Assembly (NCBI RefSeq): GCF_040054535.1
Contig: NC_090779.1
Location: 18,393,501-18,457,500 of the forward strand
Direction: 5' to 3'
Length of the DNA: 64,000 bases
Origin: Antennarius striatus
Lineage: Eukaryota > Chordata > Actinopteri > Lophiiformes > Antennariidae
Shown here: positions 11,481 through 23,557 of the stretch, one piece after another
Layout of the letters: each line of letters opens with the position of its first letter
How positions within the stretch are numbered: the first letter of the stretch is position 1
Program-made: the position numbers and the translations under genes
The notes under the pieces: model-generated
The model's database searches: none
Told to the model about the DNA's origin: nothing
The model's input: only the letters and a program-made list of their open reading frames with translations

Positions 11481-14404
11481 TAACTGAACTTATCCTGTTT
11501 CAGCCAAGCAGTCTGTTAAAGGTTAATTTGAAAACACAAAGAGAAAGACAGGCACAGATCAAATTAAATCTGAAAATTAATCTAAAAAGCAAGCAGAAAA
11601 GAAAGACACACCGTGGTTACCTCAAGGCAGCAAGGTCTTATTCCGCACAAAAGTGAAAATCCATGAGCTTCATCTTCAAGCAAGTGGGGTTTGTCTTGTT
11701 TGGCGATCTCTCATTTGATGAGCCTGTGAAGAAGCTCCTAAGAGAAAGCTGAAGGAGGAAATGGACAGGAGATCGATTGCAGTAAGATCTCATGAAACAG
11801 CCCTTGCTTTACCTGCCTAGGTGTGTGAACAGGTGTCTTTGTGAGAAGAAAGTCAGTGCATATTCCTTGGATCATCAAATCATTTATTATTTTGTGAAAA
11901 AAAACAAAACAAAAACCCACAGTCTGGTCTGATGACCTCATCATCATAATCACATGGAGAAAAAAATCAGGGATACAACTTAAAATATCAAACCAGACCA
12001 AATTGGACCTCAAGCTTCATTACCTGCAGAGCCCTTAATGCAGAACATCACGCTGACATGATGCAGGGTTACATGTCTTCACAATGGTCTCCAAAAGAAG
12101 TATTGGACATAGAGACATCTGTGGTTCTGTGGAACCATTTTTAATTTTTGATGAGGGATGCAGACACTGTTTCTATTTTAAAAAATCTGCTTCAGACATT
12201 AATTTTGATAAAGCTTTTAATTGAGCCTGGCTTAGAATAGTCTTTGGCTTAGATTGCTGAACCATGATGCACTGAGTTCCTCTCTTCTCTCTTAGCCAGA
12301 CATTCATGTTACTAACTTCACTGATTGCTGACATCCACTAATATCATTATAATTGTCATTACCATTCTTATTAGCATTTTTATCACTTTTCAATAATGCA
12401 ATAGTATATAGTTCAAACTGTAATTTTTCTATAAGTCTGTTGCATGTCTGTGTCACTGGTCCTCACTCTCTCTTTCCATCTATCCCTACCATCTCTTTTC
12501 CTTAAAATTAAAACCCAAGCTTTTTGTCTCACCCACCCCGACCTTGAGGGTTCTGCTTGTTAAAAGAAAGTATTTTCTCACCATGGCTGTTGCCTGGCAA
12601 TGCCAATATTGTTTACAGTTAATGTAAAATTGTTAGGTTTTTAATCTCTTGTAAATGAGATGTTAGTTAGCTGGAGCAGGTTCTTATGACAAACAGTTTC
12701 ACAACTGCAGTGAATTTAGTTTTAGAATAGTACATTCAGAAGACAAAAGCCTCAAAATCTTTATAATGTCACCAGCTCCAGTGTTTTCAGATGGCTAACC
12801 AGCAGATAGTTCATCATTGCTCATTAGCAACAAAGACTAAAAATACGGTTTATCTTGTGGTAAAGTACTAACTGCATTGATATGAATGCTCATAATCCTT
12901 TTAAATTCTTTTAGAATATTAGTATGGATCAGTCATTAAAAAATATCTATACTGTGGCTTTTGTTCTCAATCTGTCTTTACTTCTTTAGAATACAGATGG
13001 ATAATACCTTTAATGTTTGTCATACATTATATCTAATTGTATTGAAAAACAAAATCAGATTGGGATTAATGTCCTCTGTGTCATGTGTTCTGATTACAGA
13101 TTTCCTGATACAGTATATATAAATCTTACCATAGCTACAGCTGGTGAAAGTGAACGCAATATGGTCATTGGAAGCCACAGTTTGTGAAAAATGATTGCAT
13201 CGGAATAACTGACAGTCTGTGGTGAGAAGAGAAAGCAAAGTCAAATGAAGAGCAACAGGATGAAGCTGAGTTTCTGACACTGCTTTTAATCCAAACTTTA
13301 ATCCAGATTACAACCACAGATGGCATGTCCTCGCATGCCTCCATGGCTTTCTTGGATGTCAATGTGATTCTTTCAAGAAAAGGAGAGGATCCCACCTGGT
13401 TTTGGGGCCACCCCATGAATTAACATGAAAAGATTCAAAGATTCCTTAATCCGTGACTTGAAAATGTAAATTTGAGCAACAATCATTATAGAAAGATGCC
13501 CACTGATGAATTGCAGATTTGAAGTAAAATGTAGCCCTTCCAGCATCACAAAATTGCAGTCAACCAAATACTGATGTGCGTGTTTAGCTCCGACAGCTGT
13601 TTCTACTGTTGTGTACTCTACTGTTGTGTCAGTATTGTTAGTGGCAGGAGTCTGATTGAGCACCCTGGACCAGCAAAGGAGATTAGACTGAACATACCCC
13701 AAAAAACCCAACAATCCAGAGAGAGGATTTGTCTCATATTACTAGATCTTTTATTTGCATCTTTGCAAAGTACATGTTATGATAGTTAGCGCTTATCACA
13801 TCCTTTCTCAACAACACAAACACCCCTCTTTCACAATTCTTTTATTTCCTCATAACTTCTGTTGTACTTCACACGGTTTAACAAAGCTCACGGTAGAGTA
13901 TGGACAAACTTCCCAAGCATATTGTGCATAAATGAGAGAGAGATATACATCATACATTAGTTTGTTTATATTTCTTCTCAGAACATGGCTTCAAGCTTGT
14001 CAAAAATAAACTAAGATGAGGATGTCTTTGAATTCATGGTAGAAAGAGTACACTTTAGGTCATACTGTAGGCAAAATATTAAAAAGATATGACAATGAAA
14101 ATGTAAGTTGCAGTTAGGCTTTTAAGTATTTTCACAGTGGAAGGAAAAGCAACTTTGGATTGAATATTGCATGTTTATGGAAGCAGCCAGTTACTAATAT
14201 TGATTTTCCGGTCAGACAAACTGGACCATCCAATTGAAACAGTTTAAACAATGTCCGTAGAGTCCACATTTTTACTCCATTAAAGCAGACCAGTTCTGTT
14301 CTTGTCCAGTTCTGATTAATGTCCGTCATAAATACCTCCGCTCTGATCCTTATGGGGAGTTTTGCCTTTTAATATTTGGAGAACATTTGGTAATTTGCAG
14401 TAAT
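11481..14404. other. Sequence between the retroelement and the channel 3' end
   Basis: The right part is probably channel 3' UTR or its flank. Overlapping open frames at 13,020-13,790 on both strands show no conserved motif and I do not call them genes. Confidence 0.4.
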
Positions 14405-14410
14405 TTTATT
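14405..14410 (-). terminator. Candidate polyadenylation signal of the channel gene
   Basis: An AATAAA hexamer on the minus strand lies about 60 nt past the stop codon. Others occur farther on (for example near 13,750), so the real 3' end may be more distal and the 3' UTR longer. Confidence 0.3.
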
Positions 14411-14471
14411 GCAACACAAAGTTTTGTGTTCTCACATCTTGGGAATTTAGTGTTGAGTCAGTAAGTGGTGT

Positions 14472-15344
14472 TTAAAAAGCTGCTGCAGGCAGGTTGTGGT
14501 TGTTATTTCCTTCGGATTCGCTGTCTTTCCCTATCAGAGACTCGAGTGAGTGTACACTATCTTTGTCTAAATGAAATCCCAGCCCGGGCGGAGCTGTGCT
14601 GCCCCCCACCCCTCCACCTCCTATCTCCTGCAGCTCCCCAGAAGCAGCAGCAGCTGCAGCTGCTGCACACTCCTCTTTGAACAATCGGTCATGTTCCATT
14701 TTGAGCTCTTGGTAGGAGCGAGAGAACATGTGGAAGATGGAGGTAGCGGGGAACGCCATGATAAGGATCCCACTGAGGATGCTGCTGAGCGCTACAACCT
14801 GTCCTGGAATGGACCTTGGTACCATGTCGCCATAGCCTACGGTCGTCATGGAAATAATGGCCCACCAGTAGGAGGCAGGGATGCTACTGAAGTCATGGGT
14901 ACCTGTGAGCTCGCTCTCAGCCAGATGGACAAGTGGAGAAAAAAGAGTGACAGCCACACAGAGAAAAAGTAGGAGAAGGCCAAACTCCCGAGTGCTGCGT
15001 CTCACTGTTAGCCCCAATGTCTGCAGACCTAGAGAGTGGCGGGCAAGACGCATCACGTAGAGAATCCTCAGGGCTCGCAAAATCCTCAACACCAGGCCCA
15101 GCTTGTCCAGGTAGCCCTTACCTCCTCCTGGCCTGTCGTGCTCCAAGGATGGGTCCTCATCTGTCACGACCAGAGACACATAGTAGGGCAGGATGGCCAT
15201 GGCGTCGATGATGTTGAGCGGCCCACGGAGGAAGTCCAGCTTGCTGCGGGCCTGAATGAAGCGCAGTAGGAACTCCAGGGAAAACCACGCCACGCACACC
15301 GTCTCTATGATGAACATGTTGTAGCACTTGGAGGAACATTCACC
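14472..15344 (-). CDS. kcng4: Kv6-type K+ channel subunit, coding exon 3 (S2-S6, pore, C-terminus)
   Basis: This exon encodes residues 251-540 and the TAA stop. It starts after an acceptor (CTCTACCTCAG) with GECSSKC, continuing the exon 2 frame in phase 0. Visible parts are S2 (about 260-282), S3 (about 293-310), the S4 sensor with arginines at 337, 340, 343, 349 and 352, S5 (about 372-392), the selectivity filter TVGYGD (418-423) and S6 (about 433-457). S6 carries AFPATS in place of the PxP hinge of conducting Kv channels, the hallmark of silent subunits. The C-tail is low-complexity, with eight alanines and a Gly-rich run. At residue 367 (RRSTREFG) it has Ser where I recall Cys in mammalian Kv6 proteins. 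Kv6.2 is the main alternative identity, but exon 2 and the ATSIFH segment favour Kv6.4. Confidence 0.93.
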   Translation of the reverse strand, partial: GECSSKCYNMFIIETVCVAWFSLEFLLRFIQARSKLDFLRGPLNIIDAMAILPYYVSLVVTDEDPSLEHDRPGGGKGYLDKLGLVLRILRALRILYVMRLARHSLGLQTLGLTVRRSTREFGLLLLFLCVAVTLFSPLVHLAESELTGTHDFSSIPASYWWAIISMTTVGYGDMVPRSIPGQVVALSSILSGILIMAFPATSIFHMFSRSYQELKMEHDRLFKEECAAAAAAAASGELQEIGGGGVGGSTAPPGLGFHLDKDSVHSLESLIGKDSESEGNNNHNLPAAAF

Positions 15345-15983
15345 CTGAGGTAGAGAGAGAAGAGAAGGTATTGGAGAGAGAAGAGGGATTCAGAGACAGA
15401 GATTGAGAATGAGAGGAGTAGGAGTCGACAAGGAGCAAGACAAATGCAGTAAGGGGAAAGGTGAAAATGTGAGAAATAGAAGAGGAGAAACAAACATCCT
15501 GAGGTCAGAAAATCATGCTTGCTAGTCATAAATAAATCATGAGCTTCAGGCACTTAGTATGCTAAAGCTACCACCACGGCTCTGATAGATAAGACTGTCA
15601 CAGTCAATCAATTATTTTATTACTGAAGGTTTCCAAGATTATGACTCTTGGTTGGAGCTTTAACAGAAAATCTGCCCTGTAACTTGAGTATCAAGGGGGA
15701 GAATATACAATAATCAAAAAAACAGTTGTAGTACAAACATCTGCTGTGTACTGACCCACCTCTTCAGAGCTCGGCCACAAATCATCTCATTTTCCCCCTT
15801 TCTACTGATTACACACATTTATTGCTTCTGCTCTTATGTAAAAAATAAAAATCTTACTGCAGTACATGTGTATTGTTGAGTGTTTCTACATATTTGAACA
15901 AAAGGCTACTTCCTGTTCACCTATATCTGATCAAACAGCAACCATTTCTAAAAACTGAAGATTTAATTCTGTCTTTATCCAAG

Positions 15984-16639
15984 GCCGGATCTTTTTGAAA
16001 ATGCAAATTTTTTCTTACGGTTACACCTTCCGCCCACACGACAACACAAATATCCAGAACGAAAACTCAACTTTTCAAAAACGCTGGCCAAAGTGAAGTT
16101 TTTTGAAAACGCTGGGTATGCAGGGGCGTCTCCCTACTACAAAAACTGCTGTGACGTTTGGTGTGTGTGACCCATCTCTACATATACAAACGGAATGGAC
16201 GGAGTTAAAACCGGCTATTTTCTGACGAAAAAGCAGCTTCACATCGAAGTGGCATTGATAAACATGCTTGACAGGTGCATATTTGTTCGTCTGTTTCTTT
16301 TTTTATGTGTAATAAAGTTTAGATACATTTATTTATTCATTCATTTACTTTCCTCGCCGAGGATGCCGCCGCCAGTTCTGTGTCAGACCGGGACGCGCTT
16401 CCTGCTGGAAGAACTTCCTGCTGAGAACTCTTTGATGGAGGTCATCATCCAGGAGGAACGGCGTGAATGTCCACACATCCCGGTCCTCTCTCCTGTCGTT
16501 CTCAGAGTTATTCTGCTTATAAACGTGTTGATCAACGCACCTGTGCGGTCATGTGCGGACAAGATTTTTTCAAAAACGTTGTTACATGAATTTTTTTCTA
16601 TGTGGGGTGAAAAATGTTGCATTTTCAAAAAAATCCGGC
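15984..16639. mobile_element. Non-autonomous DNA transposon with 23-bp inverted ends
   Basis: The left end begins GCCGGATCTTTTTGAAAATG (15,984-16,006). The right end (16,617-16,639) is its reverse complement with one mismatch in 23 bp. Both ends lie beside related text about a phrase like CGTGTAGACATGGCC. The interior has no transposase. The superfamily is not determined; hAT-like or PIF-like are possibilities. Confidence 0.6.
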
Positions 16640-16655
16640 TACGTGTAGACATGGC

Positions 16656-16913
16656 CTATCATGTCTTCCACAAATGGTTACAGGCAAAAGACAGGGTACA
16701 CCCTGGACGAGTTGCCAGCTTATTGCAGGGCCCCACCTACGGACAATTAATGCATCCAATTCATCGGAGCTGTCTTTGGTGGGGGGAGGAGGCTGGAGAA
16801 CCCATACAGACTTGGGGAGAGCAAGCAAACTGTCCAGAAATGCCCAAGATGGAATAGAACCTAGGACCTTTTTGTTGTGAGGCAACAGTGCTACTGCACC
16901 AATGTGCTTCCCC
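16656..16913 (-). repeat. Diverged tRNA-derived SINE (family A)
   Basis: On the minus strand the right end holds a degenerate head (GGTGCAGTAGCACTGTTGCC, then GGTTCTATTCC), followed by the body seen at 23.6 and 51.0 kb (for example the CTCCCC-AAGTCTGTATGGGTT region). It lies directly beside the right end of the DNA transposon. Confidence 0.65.
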
Positions 16914-19305
16914 TCAAAACTGACATAATTCTTGAGAACATATTTGAAGGTCCTCATAAATACTCTTACTATAGCCGACAATTACAGATGCATTTAGTGT
17001 TAGCCGACCAGTACTGCTTTAGGGGTTCAACTTTGTAACGCTTTAATAACATAAGACAGGGTGGGTCAGGACAATCTACTCTGGTATCTATTTTTGGATT
17101 TTCTGTCTGTAGTAACTATGCATTTTTTTGGCAGTGTGCGATAATAAATGTGTTCTCTCAGGCCTTCCATTCAGCTTCTTCCTATTTTCTCTATTATCCT
17201 CATTGCACATTCTGCATTTTTCTGTATGCTAATGTGTGTCTCATCTATTTTCCTTTTTCCTCATCATTCTTTTCTCTCTTCAACGCCCTCACTTTCTCCC
17301 GATGCCTTTTTGCTACCTTCTCATCACTCATTCTGTTTTCTCCTCCATCACCCTCACTGGACTCCCTCCTTCTCATCCGTCGTCCTCTGTTTGCCACTCA
17401 TACCACCCTCTCTATGCTTGAAATCTATTCATTTGGTGTTCCTGTAAGTGAAATACAACTGGCCCCACTGTTTCTCTATGCATAATGCATCCCTCACTCT
17501 TGAGCCCCATTCCTCCCACTCTCATTTATCACTTGCATCTTTTTGCACCCAGTCTCATCCCAGTGTGACTCTTAGCCTTTCACTTTGTTCCTACATAAAA
17601 TATTGTATCTGCATAATTTCTAAAGCTGTATTGAGTATACATGCAGTTTGTATCAAATTTGACCGAGGGACATGTTCTTCATGCATTGACTGTAAAACCT
17701 CTGCATGCATCCAGTTTTTTATTCTCTCAGAATTTCAGTGATAGGACTCTGATTCAATCACCCCTTTGGTTTCCTTCAAATGTTATTCAGGAGTACATCT
17801 TAGAAAGCTGATACTTGCTCACAAATGCAGACATGGAGCATCAGATGAATGAAAGTCTAATACCCAACTTGATTTGAGTTCTGTTTAGGTCTCGACCAAA
17901 TACCAGAGGACATAATTGTCTTTTCAGTTGCTAAACGCTCCTTTCACACACCAGCCTGTTGTTAAGTGTCATTTTGTGCAATGTAGGCAGGCTTACTGGA
18001 ACATCTTTCTGCATGTTTGTATACTGACTGTGGCTATAGTCAGTATACATAACAATGCTCTGTGGATCTGTGGATCACTAAAAGTAAGGTAATTCACATT
18101 TGGCATGGTCACTTGATTCACTTGTAATAAAAAATAAAATAAAATAATTTCTTACTTCTTGCTTGTTAAAGAAAGTGAGACTTTAATCAAGGCATACTTG
18201 TCCAGAATAACAGGTAGTAGTTGCCAATGCCCACACAGTAAGATGTGGAACCATTTGAACACTCCATGATTCCTCTGGAGGTCTGAAGGGCAGGCTGGGG
18301 GATATTTATTCCTTATGCTGTGAGCATTTACAAAATTGGAGGAAAAGTGCCGGCATGCTACGTCTCTCACATCTATCTCTTGTTTTTTCCCATTTTCACT
18401 GCTCTTTGTCTCATTCCTGCTGACATTAGGGCCATCAAGGCTTTGCAACATCATTGTCACCCTCCGCATGATAGGCCATTTGTTACAGTTAGAAGCTCTC
18501 CACTTCTGTTGCTCTCTCTCTTTCCAACACACAGAGATATTCACACACAATACCTCCCACAATGCCCACTGTCTCCCTGACCTTATCTCCTCTGTACGAC
18601 TCTCTCTGGAACTAATGTCGGTGACAGCTCATTTCAACACAGACACTGCTCACCCCAGCAGCTGTCTCCAGTGCTGTCCAACATCATTGTCCGTATTAAC
18701 ACATCTCACTGTCACATTAAGACAAAGCAATGGGGGAGTCAACATAAACATTCTAGGAATATTTGAAGTGACCGTGGGTGAGGGTATTGCGCTGTTGCTA
18801 CAGCTTTTTTCTTTTCAAAGAGTAACACAACAGCAGAGAAAGAAAAAAAAGTATATATCCCCAAGCATTAATATGTAAATGCTACATCTGTAATGCATAT
18901 CATGATACCTCTGGATGAATGAGGAAAATGTATAGCTAGTAATGTGGAGAATATCTCCATATTAAATGGACATCTGATAATCTTGAATCATACTGAACCA
19001 CAGTTTATTAGAATTGCTACTTTACTTTTCTATTAGGTTTTATTTAGTTGATAAATAATTAGAAAATCCAAGCCCAACAGATTTTGTGGTTAGTACAATA
19101 AGGGTAATGTGTGGGGGATGTATCATAAATGAAAAACAGAATACAATACTCTTCCTGTAATAACCCTACCACCAGAAATGATATGTCTCACCCATTAAAA
19201 GAGATGAAGTAAACACAGTTTAACCCCAATGAGTATTCTAATCCCCCAACAGACAGAATCGGTCCTCATCTAATGTTAATTAATGTTGTGCTCATTTCCT
19301 TCTCC

Positions 19306-19308
<3 letters not shown>
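16914..19308. other. Intron 2 sequence without recognised elements
   Basis: A long pyrimidine-rich plus strand (17,150-17,560) opens chance frames in several phases. A 12-bp inverted repeat lies at 18,018-18,049. I see nothing coding. Confidence 0.45.

Positions 19309-19370
<62 letters not shown>
19309..19370. repeat. CA microsatellite
   Basis: A pure run of 31 AC units. Confidence 0.98.
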
Positions 19371-19375
<5 letters not shown>

Positions 19376-19859
19376 AATGAAAGTGAAAACAGTTACACGT
19401 CTGATAAATCTAATAAGCGACTTAAAAAGCTGCTTCATTAGGTTAATTATGAAATGTCAAACACACGCCTTGGCTGACTGACAAGTGCAGTCATGTTGTT
19501 GCTGGTTGTGATAGCAGTTAGCTGAACAGGACGAGTAATTCAACAGCTATCATCCTGAGTCTTTGCACTTGTCAAGGACACATTGGTGGATAGTTCCTGG
19601 CTTGTCCATGAGTCAGTAGTATTTGATCATATCTGAATTTGTTTGTATACTGACTATGGCTATCTATTGCCAATCTTACGGAGTTGTGATGCTGTCATGT
19701 TACAAGGAAATAATCAAAACCCCATTTCACTTGTAGGTTTCTGAATCTACTTTTGTAGGTTTGTATTCGACTGTAACTAACGCTCAGTTAGTTCAAGGGT
19801 ATTCTTCCCAGCCATTTCTAAGGGGATGAGTATAGATCAAGGGTGAGACCACTCGATCG

Positions 19860-20170
19860 CACATGGACACATGAAGCTGCCATGTGGAGGTTAGGACCCA
19901 TACGCAGAACACCAGTGGAGAAGCTTTCAGTCATAGTTTAATCATCAGTGAAAATCCAGGAAAGACAGAAGAACAAGAGGTGGGAAAACGTACAAAACAA
20001 ACTGGCGCCGAACCAAAGGACAAGGCGGTTTAAAAAGCCTCAGGCTAATCAGCCTGATCTGGTACAGGTGTGGAAATGAGGAACAGGTGTGGCGACGAGG
20101 CCCCGCCCACCAGTTTGGCCCCGCCTCCTGCCACACTCCAGCACAGCAGACAGCAGTCATTTTTTTTTTC
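19860..20170. repeat. Unclassified interspersed repeat
   Basis: The text has a G+C-richer, non-coding composition unlike its flanks, with paired phrases such as GTACAGGTGTGGAAATGAGG and AACAGGTGTGGCGACGAGGC, then GCCCCGCCCACC and GCCCCGCCTCC. I recall similar text in dispersed fish repeats (perhaps LTR-related) but cannot name the family. Confidence 0.35.
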
Positions 20171-20239
20171 ACATCCAACTTCAGAAACAAAAGCCACCAC
20201 CTCATTGTGAAGAACAATTAGTCCTTCCAAGCCGTAGAG

Positions 20240-22810
20240 ATGCTAAAAGAGGCGTTCGTTGAAACAGCTGACTCCATTAATTAATAAATAATTCACGCTT
20301 TCCAATGAAAGATGTGACATATGTCCTCAAAGTTGATTTGGAACTAAGCATTGGAGCTGGTGATGCTAGGCAAGTGCACACTACACAGAGCAGATTGGCA
20401 ATCGTCTGTTTGACACTTTCAAGACTTTTCCCTGATCAAGCCAGTCACAGCTACATTCATGTGCTATCCGTTTCAAGAAGACGCTGAGGTTGGTGCACTC
20501 ACATCTCCTGAACTCTTCTGAAAGGGAAAATGAGATGTTGACGCTACAAGCCAACATTCAGCTTAAGTCCAGGAAATGAGGAAATGTTCTACCCCCTTCA
20601 TTTATTACTATTTTGTTTTTTACAAGTAGTCTGCATGCTGAACTTGTGGGCATAGAAATTCTGGGCCCAGATGATGATCTGGGTCACCACCAAAATCTAT
20701 TAGATTTTTTTCTGAGCTGCACCATACTTCTCAAAAAATAAACTCATTCATAATTCAGACTGCTGTGAGTAGCTACCTGGAAACAAACCAACACTAGCAA
20801 AAAAACTTCATCTTCTTGGCGGGGGTACTAAATGGATGTCTCCATCTAATGTCAATACAAATTTAATATCAGAATGACTTAACAGACTGGAGCTGAAAGT
20901 GATGCTGAATCAAAACAGACATGGTGCATTCACATACGGAGAAAAATAGAGAAAACTGATGTTCATTGATAGTGGCAGCTACATATGAAACAGAAAACAA
21001 AATCACGCACATCTTGTTTTCCATTAAGTTACATAAATGCTAAATGTTTAGTAGCAACTCTTAAAGAAGGGTTGAAGGTAACCACAAAGTTTTTCAGTCT
21101 GGAATGTGATGAGTACTGCTGCCATTGCCTGTCATCTCACCACTGTGCAGTGAGAGCTGCTGGATACTTCAGCATCAGACCACTTTGTGTTCAACATGTC
21201 TTAACAATCCTTCTTTGTTGTTGGACAAGAGAAAGCTTCTATAGATTTGAATTATAAATGCATTTTCCTCACTTATGGATCAGATGATGGCCAGGTCAAT
21301 GTCCTCAGCTCAGTAATTAGATTAACTCTTCCTATGGAACTGAAATAACATTGTCGTAAGAGATGCAAGTAAGTGTGTCTTTCAAACCAGTGCAAGAGTC
21401 TCAACTGCAATTAGAAAATTGATCATAGCCTTTGGTAATGCTCTGTGTTGTGTTGTTGTAACTTTATTCTGTGCTTCTCTTACAGTATGTCTTCAAATCT
21501 GTCTCTGTCTCTATTCATCTGCCTCTCTCGGGGCATTCTTCCCTCAGTAAAAACCCAAAGGGATGGACAAAAAAGGATCAAACAGAGATTTCTCCTCTCA
21601 GTCAACTTTATCTTGCCCTCCTAATTTGCAACACTGAATTTATCTATGCTTCTGTACTGACTTTGCACTCATAAGAGTTCTAGAGAGAAGAGAGAGGAGG
21701 AGGGAGGGGACGGATGAGATAGAAAGACATGGATAAAGATTAAGAGGTTTAGGATGAACACGACTTTGATGGCCTTAACCTGAAATACTGCACATCAAAC
21801 ACTAGTCAAGTGTTATTGAAAGGCTTGTATTATATGACACCTGCATCCATCATCAGGCTGTTCTCCAGTGACTTGATAGCTCTATACACGCTCAAATGCA
21901 CACACAACGACACTGGTCAGGGGTTGTTAGCAACAGTTCACTGCCAATGTATTATTAAAAAGAGAAACATCCAGTCAACCAATCTGCAAAGAAGCACTTA
22001 CTGCCATTTAAAAGTTCTCACTTTTATTTTACAATAAAATCTTGTTTAGTCCCACAGTTCTGTCAGGTGTACAATATATCTTCATTATGTAAAATGCTTT
22101 GGAATACATACGTTGTGTGTGTAAACTCAACCCAGACTAGTCAATGTAGCTGACAACGCAAACCAGCATGAACTCGTTCCTTACTCCTCAGAAAAGGTTT
22201 CGATCATCTTACCTTAACTGCCTTCATTTCAACAGTACAGTCCACATGATGACACTGAAGCGCTGCAGCCCTTTATTTCTGATTGATTGCACTGCACTTG
22301 ACAACATATCACAGTTTGATAATAGTACAGCATGTCTCATCAGATTACACTGTATATTTACATTAAAGTTTAACAGCACAATGACATCCACAGCACAGTG
22401 GATGTGAGAGTTTTATCTGAAGCTGCGATACAGACTGTCAAGTGTGCTATCACTGACCAAGACAGCTTGTTTAAGCACAAACACCCTACAGGATAATAAT
22501 GAAAGTGTGGGGAGACAGATACAACAAAAGAAGAGTAAGAATAGATAGCCACAAAGTGTGGCAGAGGGAAAGGGAGGATTACAAAATCAGACGATGAGAT
22601 TGAATCGAAAGACGAGGTGACATCTGAAGCAATAGATGCATGCACATGTGTGAGTATATACACATAAACACACACACACTTAGAAAATTTGGTTTTTAAA
22701 CAGTTATGCAGTGGGCTGAAGGAGGGACAAAAATGGGACTGAACATCAACGTAAATATTCAATATTCAAATCAGACTCCCGCCCAAAAACACCCAGAGTG
22801 TGAGATGACA
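20240..22810. other. Intron 2 sequence without recognised elements
   Basis: The sequence is AT-rich, with only short chance ORFs and no repeat I recognise. Confidence 0.45.
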
Positions 22811-22811
22811 G

Positions 22812-23005
22812 TGGAGGTGAGCACTCAGCAGTGCTCACCTCCAGAGCACTGCCGAGGTGCCCCTGAGCAAGGCGACGTCCCCCACACAGGCTTCTCATTT
22901 GGGGCGCACCAAGAAGAAGCAGCCCGCAACTCTTCCTCCCATTGCATGCTTACAGGCCCCCTTGAGTGTGGTTGTGTGTATTACAGGAACCTGTACACAA
23001 TAATA
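22812..23005 (+). repeat. 3' part of a tRNA-derived SINE (family B)
   Basis: The sequence CAGAGCACTGCCGAGGTGCC, then CCTGAGCAAGGC, CTCATTTGGGGCGC and a GTGTGTATTACAG end, is the body of a widespread fish SINE. The same family lies in reverse at about 41.3-41.5 kb. The tRNA-like head is missing and is replaced by a 14-bp palindrome (22,812-22,843). Confidence 0.65.
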
Positions 23006-23010
23006 CTGTA

Positions 23011-23511
23011 TAAACTGCCCGGCCAAAAAAAAAGTCACCGTTTGGGTTTCAATAAGCAAATTGCAGTGTTATGATCAGGGGTTGCTTCGGTTGGTCAAGT
23101 CTAGGCTCAGCAATATTATTCAGCAAAAAAATTAAGTCAGCTGAGTATCTGAATGTACTGAATGACCAGGCTATCCCATAAATGGATTTTTTCTCCTGGA
23201 TGGCACAATCATATTCCAGGACAACAATGCCAAAATTTATCGGACTCTACTTGTGAAAGAGTGGTCCAGGGAGCGTGAGGAATCATTTTGACACATCAAT
23301 TGGCCCCCACAGTCCTGAGCTTAACCCCATTCAAAGTCTATGGGATGTGCTGGAGAAGACCTTGCAGAGTGGTTTGACTCCTATCGTCAACACAAGAACT
23401 CGGCTAAAAATTTATGCAATTCTGGACAGAAATAAATGTGACGTTGTACGAGGTTGTCGAAACAATGCCGTGGCAAATGCACACCGCAATCAAAGCTGGC
23501 CGGGCAGTGTA
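23011..23511 (+). mobile_element. Deleted Tc1-like transposon with transposase remnant
   Basis: Inverted ends TAAACTGCCCGGCCA (23,011) and TGGCCGGGCAGTGTA (ending 23,511) frame about 500 bp, well under the usual 1.2-1.6 kb of Tc1 elements. Inside, broken plus frames keep catalytic-core text such as PELNPIQSLWDVLEKTL (the PDLNPIE.LWD region of the DDE domain) and QDNNAK (the usual QDNAPxH). Stops and frame changes show that it is inactive. Confidence 0.85.
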
Positions 23512-23557
23512 TATAATTAACAAACTAGTGTGCATTCGTAATTTCTCTTTGGGGATC

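Noticed and set aside
10881..11483. 200-codon plus-strand ORF rich in Ser and Phe
   Set aside because: It is the complement of the 165-codon minus ORF. Its Ser-rich composition comes from the acidic codons on the other strand.
13020..13790. Overlapping ORFs on both strands near the channel 3' end
   Set aside because: They have no conserved motif and no consistent splice sites. They are probably 3' UTR or flank.
16195..16857. 220-codon plus ORF
   Set aside because: It spans the inside of a DNA transposon and part of a SINE, which no real gene would do in one frame.
17148..17485. Overlapping plus-strand ORFs in three frames
   Set aside because: The region is pyrimidine-rich, so stops are rare. 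No motif or splice pattern supports coding.
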